Below the pieces are notes generated by a model. The model worked only from the letters and a program-made list of their open reading frames with translations. It was not told where the DNA came from and ran no database searches. Shown piece by piece: positions 1-11,202 of a stretch of DNA of 64,000 nt (positions are counted from its first letter, which is position 1; each line of letters begins with the position of its first letter). The position numbers and the translations under genes are program-made. This DNA comes from Bathynomus jamesi (taxonomy: Eukaryota; Arthropoda; Malacostraca; Isopoda; Cirolanidae), in assembly GCA_023014485.1 (NCBI GenBank), contig JAJOZX010000089.1:131001-195000 (forward strand). The letters are read 5' to 3'.

Positions 1-71
1 ACTGTTCTTCTTTTCCTTCAGCCATTTGCTGTTGATAGCCAGCATCTTTGGGTTTTCCTTGGACAAGTCCG

Positions 72-1619
72 TCAAACATCCTTCAGATGCTCAAACCAGG
101 GATTATCTGGCCCCTTCACCTTCCCAAACAGCTTCTCCCAAACTGCTCCTACTAGGATTTCCAGGATGTGATGTCGACAGGCCAGATAAAACACCTTTTT
201 GTTCAGCATTTTCTCTAGCAGTTTGGCAGCTCCTCTGTGAACTCCACTGTTACTGGATGTAGTCAAAAACAAGGGCAGTAACATTATCCGTAAGTTCCCA
301 TGTCTCCAGTAAATCCATTGAAGCCTCAGCCTGAGCTGTGCCAGAAGAATTGTCGATGACAGGTACTCCCAATAACTTTCCTTCAGTGTATGAAGGTGGA
401 CCAGACACAAGCACAGCTAAAGTCTCTGAGGTACTTCCAGGTTCACTGCCCAAGACATCTTTGAGCAACTTTCCATCCCAGTGTAAGGCAGCGTACTGTG
501 GGGGGTTTTCACAAAACTTGGACATGTGACTCTGGCTGATATTATACCTGGACAGCATTCTGTTGCGGTGTTGTTGAGGTTGAGATGACGAAGTTATCCA
601 GATCAGCCCCTCCAGCTTTCAAGGTGGCAGAAACCATGGCAGTAACTTGATTGTCTGATAAACCAAGACGATCAGCTGTATTGCAGATGACATCACATTC
701 CATGACCTTCCTTGGAAACGTCAAAGTCACACTAGTCACAGTGTCTTGATGGTGAGAACATCCAGGACGAGGCTGATGGTAATCCATGTCCTCTGTGTTA
801 GCGTCGTTGTCAGTTGAGTCACCCCAGGTAATGTCATCCACATGAACAACTGCCTCTTGTTCTGCTGCAGCTGTAAAATAGTACAACATGTTAAGACAGT
901 AATTGTTAAGTACATGCTAAATATCGCAATGGAGTAAAACTTAAAACTTTTGTGACGTTCAAAGTAATTAGTTTTACCTTGTTCTTGTCTATGCTGCAGT
1001 CTTTCATTCCTCGCTGCTTGCTGCAGGGATCTTGTCTCAAAATCTTGTCATGACCAGACATATGATCTTTCCTCTCAGTCTTTTGGTCTTCGTAGAACCT
1101 GATATCCTCATCTTTCTTCTCTCTGGATAACAGTCTGTTGTTCTGTATTTCCTGGATTGCATCTGGAGCTCCTATATCGAACAGGCTGTCTAATTCCAGC
1201 ACAAATGCTCCTCTTTTTCCTCCAGGGTTACTTGCTCTTCCTTTGCTTTTCACCAGAGCACGATGTTTCTCATGTAGTTTCATGAAGAGCTTCATTGCGT
1301 TGTACTTGGTCATTGTCTTGATCCTAGCCATCTGCCAGAATGGGATGATAGATTCAACTGTTTCATATGCAAGGTCTTGAACCATGGGCCTCCCTGCATT
1401 TTCCGGTAAATTCTGAAGATTAAGGAAATACTGGAACGCCTGTCTGTTGGTGGGAAGCTGGGAACCACTGATAAAAGCTGAAGGGTATCCAACCAGGAAA
1501 GTTTCAGTGAGAGATCTGGTAGATGGCCCAGTTGACACCTGCCTGTGGACAGTACGTGGAGGTTCTGAGATATCAACTGTGCGCCCACGGAGCTCCCTCA
1601 GCTCCTTGCTTAATGCCAT
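72..1619 (-). pseudogene. hAT-like DDE transposase gene with one intron, frameshifted
   Basis: Exon 1 starts at the ATG at 1619 and encodes a helical, charged N-terminal region of about 210 residues. A GTAAAAC donor near 975 and a TTTTACAG acceptor near 871 define a plausible intron of about 100 bases; the second exon opens with an acidic linker. Downstream, in three different frames, come blocks expected of an RNase H-like core: HWDGKLL (first Asp), an S-N-S/T-G stretch after a second Asp position, and LACRHHILE (Cys/His motif). The copy at 28.7-31.4 kb carries the same blocks in the same order. Frameshifts near 545 and 300 make this copy inactive. The transposase role is inferred from the fold-level motifs and from the TIRs of the sister copy. 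Confidence 0.6.
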
Positions 1620-1693
1620 TGTGAAGTTGTAACTTGTAGATGGTTTTCTAGATTCTGATTGAGTTTCTGTTGTTTCCTGAAAAATGATAGATA

Positions 1694-1760
1694 ATTATTA
1701 TTATTATTATTATTAATTATTATTTATTTTTATTATTATTATTATTATTTATTAATTTTA
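1694..1760. repeat. (ATT)n microsatellite
   Basis: Imperfect ATT trinucleotide run upstream of the transposase pseudogene, inside the putative element end. Confidence 0.9.
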
Positions 1761-2263
1761 TGCTCTTTCATTTGATACCTAATTTGTTGCTCTATCTTGT
1801 TTAGATCAAAAGTTAAAGTGCAAAACATAATTCAAGGGACCCCGGAATTGGCGCTTTGGCCGATTTCAAGGCAGAAAATTTAAAGCTCCATGCGGCAATG
1901 CTTCCCAACATCCTAGGTCAAAATAGTTGTGATTTTCGGCTTTTTCAGGTCAAAAAGCATGGGAAAATGTACAGAAACCTATGAAAATAAGAAAAAGTTG
2001 ATTTTTGAACACGCCTAAATTGTGCTACCCTACTACCCCTATCACATGCCCCTCCTCCCTTTTTTACCTTCATATTTGCATATGTTTAATGTTGTTATAT
2101 GTTACATAATAAGTTGTTTGTTTAATGCTTGATATTTTTGTTTCGGATAAATAAAAATAATTTTTCAGATAAATAAAAATAATTTGCATTTGCTTTAATT
2201 ATAATTTGAATTATCATAAATTATAAATTACATATAATTTGATTTTACTTCTGAATATAAACT

Positions 2264-5010
2264 ATGACTACTAGAAGGAAGTCCTCAAAGGCAGCCTTTG
2301 GATATCCTACGGAATTCCCAGCAGCCATGACTCCTTCAAAAGCAGATGTTGTGAGACACTACCTTTTTGTGCGCCGTCGTGAAGAAGCTAATCAAAAGGA
2401 TCAACAACTGCTAATGATTGTTACAGGGTTGTTGTAAAAGATATTGAAGATATTTGGATGAAATTTTCTTTTCCTACGATTAACACCAAAGATACATATC
2501 TTAAAGTCAGTCGACTAATAGAAAAAGCCTTAAAATTGAACAAGGTGCCGTTACATCGAAGAAATTAAAGTTTTGCCTGAAAAGTAGCTCAGTATAATGA
2601 AATGTTTGATATATCTTCTTGTGAATGCTATGATAAGGGAACTGATAGGAAATCTTGCAGATGTAAGGATAAAATACCAATGGCAGAATGGGAGTTTTTC
2701 GTGGGTCAAAAACAAAGAAAAAATCAGTTTAGGACCAAATGATCGCATAGCTAGTTCAACAAAGAGCACCGTCAACTAAAAGCACAAGAAGAAATGATTG
2801 AAGCCACCAATGTTTTACCATCGGAATTTATAGAAAATACCGAAGACATGGATGTAGATTCAGAGAGTCAGGATGTAGAAAGAAATTAGAAAGAGAAAGA
2901 AATCGCATGGGTGAAACAAATACGTTTAGGTCTAAATCCAAAAATCTGAAAATGGAGTGCCTTGGATTTGATGGAAGGAAAGATAACACATTAACTAAAA
3001 GTGGAAAGATAAAAGAACACTATGTTATTGTGAAAGAACCTGGAAGCATCTATGTAGACCATGTCGCACCAGATAATGGAACTGCTCGCTGCACAGCAGA
3101 AGAGTTGATAACTACAGTGTGTCCGTAAAGTCATGGTGGGATTTAAAATAGCTATATTATTGCAACGAAACATGATAATGAGATGAAAAAAAGGCAAATT
3201 GAAGAACAACTCTAAAAGAATAACTTTATTTAACGTAGTTCGATATGGGCTCCTCTGGTAGCCCTGCAGACATCTAGGTGGTGATTGAATTCCAGCCACA
3301 CACGCCCAAGAACATCAGGAGTGACGGATACGATAGCTTCCGTGATTCGCTCGTGCAAGTGATGAATATCCCTAATGGGTACACTGTACACGCTTTGCTT
3401 GACGTAACCCCACAAATAAAAGTCAAAAGGTGTCAGGTCCGGAGAGCGTGGAGGCCATGGCTTCCATCCTCCTCTTCCTATCCATCTCTGTGGAAATTTT
3501 TCATTAAGGAATTCTCGAACAACGTTGGCATAGTGCGGAGGAGCACCATCTTGCTGAAAGATGACATTATTGTCAATAAATTGGGGTACTGCAAAATGTT
3601 CCAACATAGCGAGGTAGTTGTGTGACGTCACAGTGGGTTCCGCGAAGAAAAATGGGCCAATCACTCGATCTCGTGCTAGAGCACACCACACATTAACTTT
3701 CGGGCTATTACGCTCATGTTCAACATAGGCATGTGGACAGCCTAGACTAACTACGAGATAAAGGTTAAGCTTAGCCTAGACTAACTACAAGATACAACTT
3801 TGAGAGTTGTTCTTAAATTTGGCATTGTTTCATCTCATTATCATGTTTCGTTGGAATAATATAGCTATTTAAAATCCCACCATGACTTTACGGACACACT
3901 GTATTATTACAGCCTCGAAGAGTACAGATACTATCAAAGCTTTACTGTGTGATGGTAACTCCAGCAAATACAGAAAAAATTGGTGAAGCCATAAAACTGG
4001 TTGAAATTCATCTTAACAGACCAGTGCAGTGGTTGGTATGCCTTCTGCATTGAATGAGCTGCCTTTTATGCACATCTACAAAGCCATTGATGATAAAACA
4101 ACAGGTCAAAATACTTTTGTGGGTTCAATTGGGAATAAACTGAAAACAGATTTTGACAAAATTGGAGGTAGTCAAATATTCTCGCGTAAAGGGAAACATT
4201 AAAGAAATTCCAGCAAATGTTGTGAAGGAGCTAAGCAGTGATCAAAGATATCTATGATATGTGTCTGGCAGTGCAAACTGGAGACACTTCTCAAGATCTG
4301 TCCACTCGATCGCCAGGTACCCTTCACCATGCTCGCTGGCTAACTCTAGCCAACAGGGTCCTTCAATTATATATCTCAACGCCAAATCCCGATAAAAACC
4401 TTTAAGATATAGTCAAGATTATTATGCAGTTCTATGCTCCAGGGTGGTTTTGGATAAAATCTCATCCTAGTGCAACTGATGGTGTATATAACTTTTGGCA
4501 TTTAATGTGCTTGCTTCGAAATTTAGATGAACAACACAGATCAATCATAGAACCAGTATTAAAAAATAACGCCTACTTTGCCCACCCAGAAAATATACTC
4601 ATATCAATGGTAACTGACAAGAGACGAGAAATTAGGAGCAAGCTAGTCAGAAAATCATCCTTTCAAGAACAGGATTTTCAGGTACCAGAAACTTTGAGTT
4701 GCCTCGAACCTTCAATTTCCAATCTACTGACTACGCCGAGATGATCGATTGAAAAAAAAGAGATCATTACTCCTCCACCGCTGCTAAATAATTTCAGCGA
4801 CAATGAGCTACTACAGGCTCGATGTAAGCCACTGGAGATAGCTTCTTTTCCATGCCACAGTCAAAGTGTGGAAAGGACAGTGAACCTAGTAACAAAGGCA
4901 TGTCAGGAAAGAATAGGATATGACAACCGTCAAAAGTTTATCTTAAACTCATTAGAATCAAGGCGAAAACGGCCCAAGTTCGAATGGAAGGCCCACTGGA
5001 ATGAGTAAGA
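2264..5010 (+). pseudogene. Decayed second-family hAT-like transposase gene
   Basis: The plus strand holds a long, broken coding region. It starts at an ATG at 2264 (MTTRRKSSKAAFGYP) and ends with a conserved tail near 5010. Visible blocks are LHHARWLTLANRVLQLYIS near 4330, a stretch around WFWIKSHPSATDGVY at 4445-4490, NNAYFAHPENILISMVTDK near 4570, and FPCHSQSVERTVNLVTKAC near 4850. I recognise this combination from multi-copy transposase-like proteins of insects, Hydra and crustaceans; the family is distinct from the neighbour at 72-1619 but seems to share the same hAT-like domain plan. Multiple stops and frameshifts show it is dead. A mariner derivative (3115-3901) interrupts it; coding similarity resumes near 3905. 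I could not fix the element ends: AGGGACCCC at 1836 and GGGGGTTCCT at 5331 are only a weak TIR candidate. Confidence 0.55.
3115..3901 (-). mobile_element. Internally deleted DD41D mariner
   Basis: The element is bounded by TIRs of about 73 bp with only two visible mismatches, starting CAGTGTGTCCGTAAAGTCAT, and flanked by TA on both sides (3113-3114 and 3902-3903). The minus strand keeps only the C-terminal half of a transposase (3230-3691): IGPFFF, then FQQDGAPPHYA with the second catalytic Asp, then RSPDLTPFDFYLWG. I count 41 residues between the two Asp residues, so this is the DD41D type rather than canonical DD34D mariner. The N-terminal DNA-binding region is missing, so it can move only in trans. 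It sits inside the pseudogene at 2264-5010. Confidence 0.85.
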
Positions 5011-5668
5011 AATATATGAAATAAAATTTCATAATGATATTAAAAATTTCTTCCCTTTGATGTGATAAGGAACAATGAAAAAGTGAATTGAATTTTAGCA
5101 CATTTATTATGCCTCTAATTTTTTCTTCTGAATATATTATTGTACTTAATTAATTTTCCTAATACTGTACATTATTAAATAAAAATATTATACGTTAATA
5201 AAGATTTATGTCATAAAAAAACCTGAATGTAGAGTAAGTCTCGTATAAATGGAATATTCTTCAATATAGGTCAAAAAGTGAAAAATTGTGCCAGGGGTAG
5301 GAGGCTTTAAACAGCGAAAATAATTTATGAGGGGGTTCCTGCGTTCCATTCAAACCCCTCACAATATGTACCTTTTCAACATAAAACTTCGACCCGGCCT
5401 ACTGCATATCATGGATGAAACCGTGTCAATATTTTCCTCAGTACGTGATGTTTTTGGCCTTCCACTGCCTTCTTTACTCTTGGAGCGTCGAATCTAGATT
5501 CAAAGCCAGCGATTGTAAGAGTAAAAGTATGGGTAAAAGTATGGGTACAACAAACGGCCTCAACAGTAAGATCAATATACAGGGTGAGCCACAATATTTT
5601 TTTCAAAGTTGAGTAATTTTTTTTTTTGCCCACCCGGTGTGTATATATATATATATATATATATAAAT
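5011..5668. other. Intergenic, AT-rich, (TA)n
   Basis: No coding feature is visible. A (TA)n run occupies 5641-5664. The sequence CAGGGTGAGCCAC at 5580 resembles a mariner-type terminus, but I found no matching partner. Confidence 0.4.
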
Positions 5669-7026
5669 AAGGTGTTTCAAAAAGAATTATATGATTTGAA
5701 CCTTTTATTGCCAAAAAACTACTAATCACAGAATGCTGATCTATACATTCACTCAAAGCTCACATGACATTTTTAAATCATTTAAGTAAACTTTTTGTAA
5801 TTCACGTTTTCAATGTGTGTCCCACCCCTGTTCAAACAGGTCTTGACGCGGACGCCAAAGTTCTGTGCAACTGTTCTGCACGTGGTTGGGGTGACTGCCT
5901 GGCAAAAATCTGCCACCTGCTTTACAAGAGCAAGTGTTGGCGGTTTATTAGCGTACACTGAGCCCTTGGCAGCTCCCCAAAAATAAAAGTCAAGGGGATT
6001 GAGATCGGGGCTATGCGGCGACCACTCGTGTGCTGTGCCCAGACTGATCAGCCGGTTTCCGAACAACTGGTGAAGTAGATCGATAGTTTCTCCAGCTGTG
6101 TGCGGAGGGGAACCATCCTGCATGAACCATGCCATTCTGAGTTGATTCAGAGTCAAAAGTTGAGCGAGGTCAGCATGAAATCTCTGTAAGACAGCACGGT
6201 AACGCTCCCCATTCAGTCTGCGTTTTGCCACTTGCGTTTTCGAACCAATAAGGTCCAAGCATCCCGCATCCAGCATTCAATGCGCAGAAACATGACACCT
6301 TGGGGCCCTTGAGCGACCTCTCAGACACTTCCTCAGGTGCTTCTTGACCCCAGAAGATATTGTTATGGTTGTTTATGGCGCCATTCAAGTGGAAGTGAGC
6401 TTCAGCACTGAACCACACACTGTTGATCCGGTTCGGGTACCTTTCCATCCTATCACTGAGCCAGTTGCACATTGTTACTCGACTTGTCATGTCATTCACA
6501 GTAAGTTTATGCCTTCTAGATATGATATAAAGGTAGAGCTTGAGTTCTTTTTTCAGAATGCGCCACACAGACGAGAGTGTGATAGCCAGTTCTTGGGAGC
6601 GGCGCCGATGAGATTTCTTGGGGCTGTTGATAACTGAATCTCTGACAAGATCAATGTTGACTTGGCTCTTTGTGACACTTGGTGGGCGACCACTATTGCC
6701 TTTACTATGGTTTTCCAAACTTCCCTTTGTTTTAAACTGCTCCACAAATCAGTTAATGTCACAATTTGAAGGTCCATTGCGCGTGTGGAGATTGTTATCA
6801 TGACAGAACCGCCGGCGCACTTCCACATATGATTTAGTCTCAAACCATAAACTTACGATTTTTACTTTCTGGTCCTTACTGAACACCATGATTGACAGAG
6901 TCCTACTAATGATATATTATACATGTCACACCACCACCACCATAACCTGAAAAAGAGAAGGGCACAGCCTTATAAACAATGAAATGACAGAACGTTGAAA
7001 TCATATAACTCTTTTTGAAACACCAA
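5669..7026 (-). mobile_element. Mariner (DD41D type), decayed but with both ends
   Basis: Both ends carry GGTGTTTCAAAAAGA as inverted repeats (5671 inward and 7024 inward, about 30 bp with a few mismatches). The element is about 1.36 kb, the usual length for an autonomous mariner. Left of it lies (TA)n; the next mariner begins less than 100 bp to the right in the same orientation. Confidence 0.8.
5782..6843 (-). pseudogene. Mariner DD41D transposase pseudogene
   Basis: The gene reads leftwards inside the mariner at 5669-7026. The N-terminal third (helix-turn-helix region, about 6550-6843), the centre (about 6280-6560, with the NSVWFSAEAHFHLNG block holding the first catalytic region) and the C-terminal third (5782-6276) lie in different frames. 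The C-terminal part shows FMQDGSPPHTA and SPHSPDLNPLDFYFWG, with 41 residues between the second and third catalytic Asp. In the first catalytic block the usual SDEA reads SAEA, so that Asp is lost. Frameshifts near 6280 and 6560 and the missing Asp make it inactive. Confidence 0.8.
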
Positions 7027-7099
7027 ACACGAGGGCCGCTTAATATATTTCGCCCCCACCTTTTTTTTTCTTCCCAAGTTTCCTTGCAAGTTCTAGAAA

Positions 7100-8268
7100 T
7101 TTTGTACACAAGCGGTTACATACCTTTTTTACAAGTTTTTATTTTTCCACATAGTCTCCATCCTTTTCTACAGTTTTTCTCCACCTCGAAACAAGGGCCT
7201 TTATTCCTTGCTAGTAAAAGTCCGCTGGGTTCCGCTGGAGCCACCTCTTAACCTCCTCAACAACCTCATCGTCACTCTGAAACTTTCTTCCACGAATAGC
7301 ATCCTTCATTGGCCCAAACAAATGGAAGTCTGAAGGTGCCAGATCCGGGCTACATGGAGGGTGGGATAACACAGTCAAGCGCATTTTTGTGATGGCCCCT
7401 CTTGTTTGCAAACTGTTGTGTGGTCTTGCGTTATCGTGCAAAAGAAGGCCGTCTTCCAGTTTTCTCTCCGGTCGAACTCGCTTTATACGTCTCTGGAATC
7501 TCTGTAGGGTAGCAATATATGCCTCTGAATTGATTGCTTGTCCTTTCTTCATAATGTCCACCAGAATCACCCTTTTCATGTCCTAGAAGATGGTGGCCAA
7601 AACCTTTCTTGCACAGGGAGCCATTTTGAACTTTTTCTTGTGTGGGGAGTCTGCGTGATGCCACTCCATGGATTGACATTTTGTTTCAGGTTCAAAGTGG
7701 TGCACCAAAGTCTCATCCCCAGTCACAATTCGTGAAAGGAAGTCATCCCCTTCTGTCTCGTACCGAACCAACGACTCAGAAGCAATTTCTTTTGTTTGGG
7801 ATTTGTGATCTTCAGTCAGTTCGCGAGGAACAAACCGTGAACACACTTCTGAGTATCCCAGTGGCTGAATTATCGTATTCACACTTCCTTCACTAATTCC
7901 TAGCTCCAGTGATAGCTCCTTGTATGTGACGCGTCGATTTGATCGAATGATGCTGTTAGCATTGCAGTGTGTGTGATGTCACAGCCGATGTCGGGCGACC
8001 GCTGCGTGACTCATCATCGAGGTTGGCTCTCCCTCTCTCCGATGCTCTCTCACGTTTAGACCAGCGTCCAACTGTGCTTCGATCAACAACAGCATCTCCG
8101 TAAACGTTTTGTAGACGTTTGTGAATATTTCCAATTGTTTCCTTCTCTGCGGTTAAGAACTCGATAATAGCTGTCTGTTTACGACGCACATCACTGTCAG
8201 ACACCTTTTTCGAAACTGCGTTCACCATCGGTTTCATACAAGGGCGTTTAAAAGCGGTTTTATACATT
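7100..8268 (-). mobile_element. Mariner (DD34D) decayed copy
   Basis: The minus strand encodes a canonical mariner transposase in pieces: N-terminal helix-turn-helix region at 7956-8267 (with RSTVGRW and the linker SGRPTSAV), middle region at about 7580-7880 (IVTGDETLVHHFEPE with the first Asp), and C-terminal region at 7211-7579 (LLHDNARPH and CSPDLAPSDFHLFG). There are 34 residues between second and third Asp, so DD34D. At least three frame breaks are needed to read it. I see no convincing terminal inverted repeats, so the ends are approximate and may be truncated; a (TA)n tract lies directly right of the start codon. Confidence 0.75.
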
Positions 8269-8315
8269 ATATATATATATATATATACAGTATATATACA
8301 TATACGTATATATAT

Positions 8316-8603
8316 GAGGCACCTCGGTGGTGTAGTGGTTAGCGTCGCTGACTACGAATCCATCGGCCCCGGGTTCGAGACCCGACGGCAGCCGGCGCGC
8401 AGCAAAACCCAGCTGTTCATCCTTCCACACAATAAAGAAAGTGGTTGGTAGATAAATGGGTACCCTAGGTGGCCTAGTGGTTAAGACGCTGGGCTGCTGA
8501 TGGGGCGTGGTTCGGATTCCACGTTAAACTGTAGGTCTAAGGTGGAGTGAAAAGCTTGACCTTCGTCAGAATGAACAATTCGGGCGGAAGCTAACCAAAG
8601 GTT
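8316..8603 (+). mobile_element. Dimeric tRNA-derived SINE, copy 1
   Basis: Two tRNA-like units lie in tandem. Unit 1 (8318-8390) has an A box around TGGTGTAGTGGTTA and a B box GGGTTCGAGACCC. Unit 2 (about 8459-8527) has an A-box-like GTGGCCTAGTGGTTAAGACG and a B-box-like GGTTCGGATTCC. A shared 3' domain follows, containing ACAATTCGGGCGGAAG and ending AACCAAAGGTTA next to a CA/TA microsatellite. Two more copies of the same design occur at 26188 and 31388. Such internal pol III promoter boxes and the microsatellite end are typical of SINEs. It encodes nothing. Confidence 0.8.
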
Positions 8604-8644
<41 letters not shown>

Positions 8645-8856
8645 TCAGCCATGGGGTCAATTACTGGGTTTCTATTACTATTACTTTTGATTCCTTCTAT
8701 TACTATTACTTTAATTTTCATCTATTACTATTACTTCTGGATGTGGGGTACTTCACTCATTTGAAAAGGATCTTTATGTCTATTTAAATGCAATTAGAAG
8801 CAGTGTGTTAAACAAACAAACACTTTATTTCAGACTCAACCGGTACAAACATTATA

Positions 8857-10070
8857 CAGGGTGTACATAAAGTCAGGATCTATTTTTGTGAACATTATTT
8901 TTTTCTATTTTTCTTTTCAGAAGCCCTTAGAATGAATACAGAAGAGCGTGTGGCAATAGTAATTTGGCGAATCGAGGGAAAGAAATACAATGACATCAGC
9001 GAGAAGTTTAGGAGGAGATTTCATAAGCCGGGGCCAATAGACAAGACAATACGAAAATTGGTGAACAAATTTAAACGAACGGGATCTGTAAATGATGAAG
9101 CAAGATCAGGACGACCGTGTATGTCAGATCTTACCGTGAATGCAGTACGCGGAATTATCACTGAGGAGCCATGTACGTCCGTTCGTGCTGCATCACACAG
9201 ACTCGGCCTCCCGACGTCATCTGTGCACAAAATTCTGAAAGTTAATTTGCAGAAGAAAAGCTATCATTTGTAGGTTTTACATGATTTACATGAGGAAGAT
9301 TTCCCTAGACGAAGTGCTGTGTGTGCTGATCTCGTAGAACAAATCTGGAGTGATAATTTAATGGACAACATTCTCTTTAGTGATGAAGCCACTTTCCATA
9401 CGTGTGGAAAAGTAAATCGCCATAACTGTCGAATTTGGGCAGATGAAAGACCGAATGATTTCGTCCAAAATTGGGAGAGAGACTCACCTAAAGTTAATGT
9501 CTGGATGGGTTTAACAAAATCTAAGGTTTATGGTCCTTTTTTCTTTGCTGAAGCTACAGTTACGGGGCTTATTTATCTGGACATGTTGCAGCAATTCCTT
9601 GAACCTCAGCTGATTGGGGATAGGATTGTTAGTACCGTCGTCTATCAACATGATGGTGCTCCTTGTCACTATGCCAAAATTGTTCAGGATTATCTAAATG
9701 GACGTTTTCCAAATCGCTGGATCGGACGCGGAAGCAACAGACCTTGGCCAGCGAGATCACCAGATTTAACCCCTTTAGATTTCTTTGCATGGGGCTTTAT
9801 CGAATCGCACATCTATCAGACGAAGATTACGAGTCTTGAAAACTTACGTACACGAACTGCTGCAGATAACATAACCCCGCAAATGCTGCTCCAGAATGTG
9901 TTTAGAAATGCTGCGGAACGATTTGAGCTGTGCCGGGATACTGATGGGCGTCACGTCGAATCCTACTCTTAATTATTTAATAAATGTTACCACTTTATCA
10001 TTTTATGATTGAATTCCATATAATTTCCAAGTGCTTCACAAAAATAGATCCTGACTTTATGTACACCCTG
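8857..10070 (+). mobile_element. Nearly intact DD41D mariner
   Basis: A 1214-bp element with perfect 36-bp TIRs starting CAGGGTGTACATAAAGTCAG, flanked by TA at 8855-8856 and 10071-10072. It holds one transposase gene in the same direction as the left-to-right reading. Perfect TIRs and a single inactivating stop suggest recent activity. It is nested beside LINE-C inside the larger element at 8646-14027. Confidence 0.92.
8932..9972 (+). pseudogene. Mariner DD41D transposase, one in-frame stop
   Basis: Starting at ATG 8932 the frame runs to the stop after 9972, about 346 residues, the normal length for this group, broken only by a TAG at 9271-9273 (residue 114). The N-terminus has a helix-turn-helix region with the linker EARSGRPCMSDL; the catalytic part shows ILFSDEATFH (first Asp), YQHDGAPCHYAK (second Asp) and RSPDLTPLDFFAWG (third Asp), with 41 residues between the last two. 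Family role: cut-and-paste transposition at TA sites. The frame is the same on both sides of the stop, so this is one point mutation, not a deletion. Readthrough or somatic reversion cannot be judged from sequence. Confidence 0.88.
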
Positions 10071-10530
10071 TACAAGAGGTCCATAGAAGATTAAGATAGT
10101 GTTGTCCGGAGCACTGACTACGTAGGCCAGTGAATCACTGTGTATAATGAACATACACCTACAATGATCCAACCATGAGGTGGTGTGACAACTATCACTA
10201 ACATAAGTAAAGCTATCACCAGGAAGACGACACATGGATGAAAGGGTCAAGTTATTATCTTCACAGAAGGCTTTTAAGTGGTTGCTGAACAAAGAATTAT
10301 CATTACGCACATTAGCATTAAAGTCACCAATAATAGCTACACATGTCTTATCCAACTCATCAATAATACTGCTGACCTGCCCCAATTTAATGAGGTAATC
10401 ATCTTCATTATCAACTGCCTGAAAAGGCGTATAGATACACAGAATTTCAAATTTTTTATTGTCTACACAAATTTCTATTCCAGTTAGCCAATTCAATCAA
10501 GTTTTAATTCACTAATATATTTCCCATACC

Positions 10531-10733
10531 TAAGGTTGCCAGATCAGGTGGTTTCAAATCCGGAGATTTTACCTACAAAGGTCATCATTATTTATGTAAC
10601 TAAACCGATATATAAACTTCCTCATTTTTTTTAGAATAATAATTATCTTGCCAAAAATCTGTAAGAAAAGAGGCAAATTCTACTTTTAATTACATTTTTA
10701 CAAAGCTCAATTTCCGTAGACCTGGCAACCCTA
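10531..10733. mobile_element. hAT-type MITE in LINE-C
   Basis: A 203-bp non-coding element with inverted ends TAAGGTTGCCAG and, from the right, TAGGGTTGCCAGGTC. The flanking octamers CCCATACC and CACATACC differ at one base, fitting an 8-bp hAT target duplication. It separates two parts of the LINE-C endonuclease. Confidence 0.7.
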
Positions 10734-10921
10734 CACATACCCCAACCTCCATAGAATAGCTACTCAACCAGGTGGGTAGCCTGCAAGGAGACCATCTTGT
10801 TTATCTCTGGTGGCCTCCCCTATCCCATGAAAGTTACTGGACAGGCTATTCAGGTCCTTTAAGTCCTGTTTCCATAGCCATGTTTCCTGCAGAGAGAGAA
10901 TATCAGCATCCTCTAACAGCT

Positions 10922-11110
10922 CAGGCCCGTGCACAGGACACTTCAGATGGGGGGGGCTGAAAGTTAACAAAAAGGGCACCATCTCCTCCCCCCTCAAAAA
11001 AACGTCTTCACAGCATTTATACATTTATGGAAAAAAGGGCACTTCTAATGCATGAAGGGCAAATGGGAGGGCTGAAGCCCCTGTAGCCCCCCACCTTTGC
11101 ACGTGCCTGT
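10922..11110. mobile_element. Short MITE in LINE-C, G-rich/C-rich interior
   Basis: Ends are CAGGCCCGTGCACA and, inverted from the right, CAGGCACGTGCA. The LINE sequence AGCTGTT is repeated on both sides, fitting a roughly 8-bp duplication with one change. The interior contains runs of G and C near 10950 and 11090. It carries no gene. Confidence 0.65.
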
Positions 11111-11202
11111 AAACAGCTTATCAATTATGATCCGCCTGTGTTTGCTGTTATTGCCTAAGCTTAGGCCTCTATAGTTATGAGAGATCACCTTGAATGTTGC
11201 AA

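Larger units (their letters stand above)
1..2032 (-). mobile_element. hAT-like DNA transposon, 5' gene end, cut by window edge
   Basis: This is the right-hand part of an element whose transposase-like gene reads leftwards and runs off the window start. The gene is homologous, motif by motif, to the complete element at 28661-31373. Read inward from about 2032 on the minus strand, the sequence begins TAGGGTAGCACA, which resembles the TAGGGTGGTCCACA terminus of that complete element, so I infer the terminus lies at about 2032. The left terminus is outside the window, so neither length nor target duplication can be checked. The neighbouring sequence to the right holds a different decayed transposase. 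The terminus is the least certain part of the call. Confidence 0.5.
10080..11190 (-). pseudogene. LINE-C endonuclease domain, interrupted
   Basis: The N-terminal part (FKVISHNYRGLSLGN near 11190, then ADILSLQETWLWKQD near 10920) and the C-terminal part (VAIIGDFNANVRNDN near 10360, then SWLDHCRC) match an apurinic/apyrimidinic-type endonuclease, which nicks the target DNA to prime reverse transcription. The catalytic GDFNAN motif is intact. Two MITEs interrupt the domain, and the sequence breaks off at the mariner near 10075. Stops are present between the parts, so it is dead. Confidence 0.7.

Noticed and set aside
5580..5640. Another mariner beginning with CAGGGTGAGCCAC
   Set aside because: No matching inverted end or transposase sequence found.
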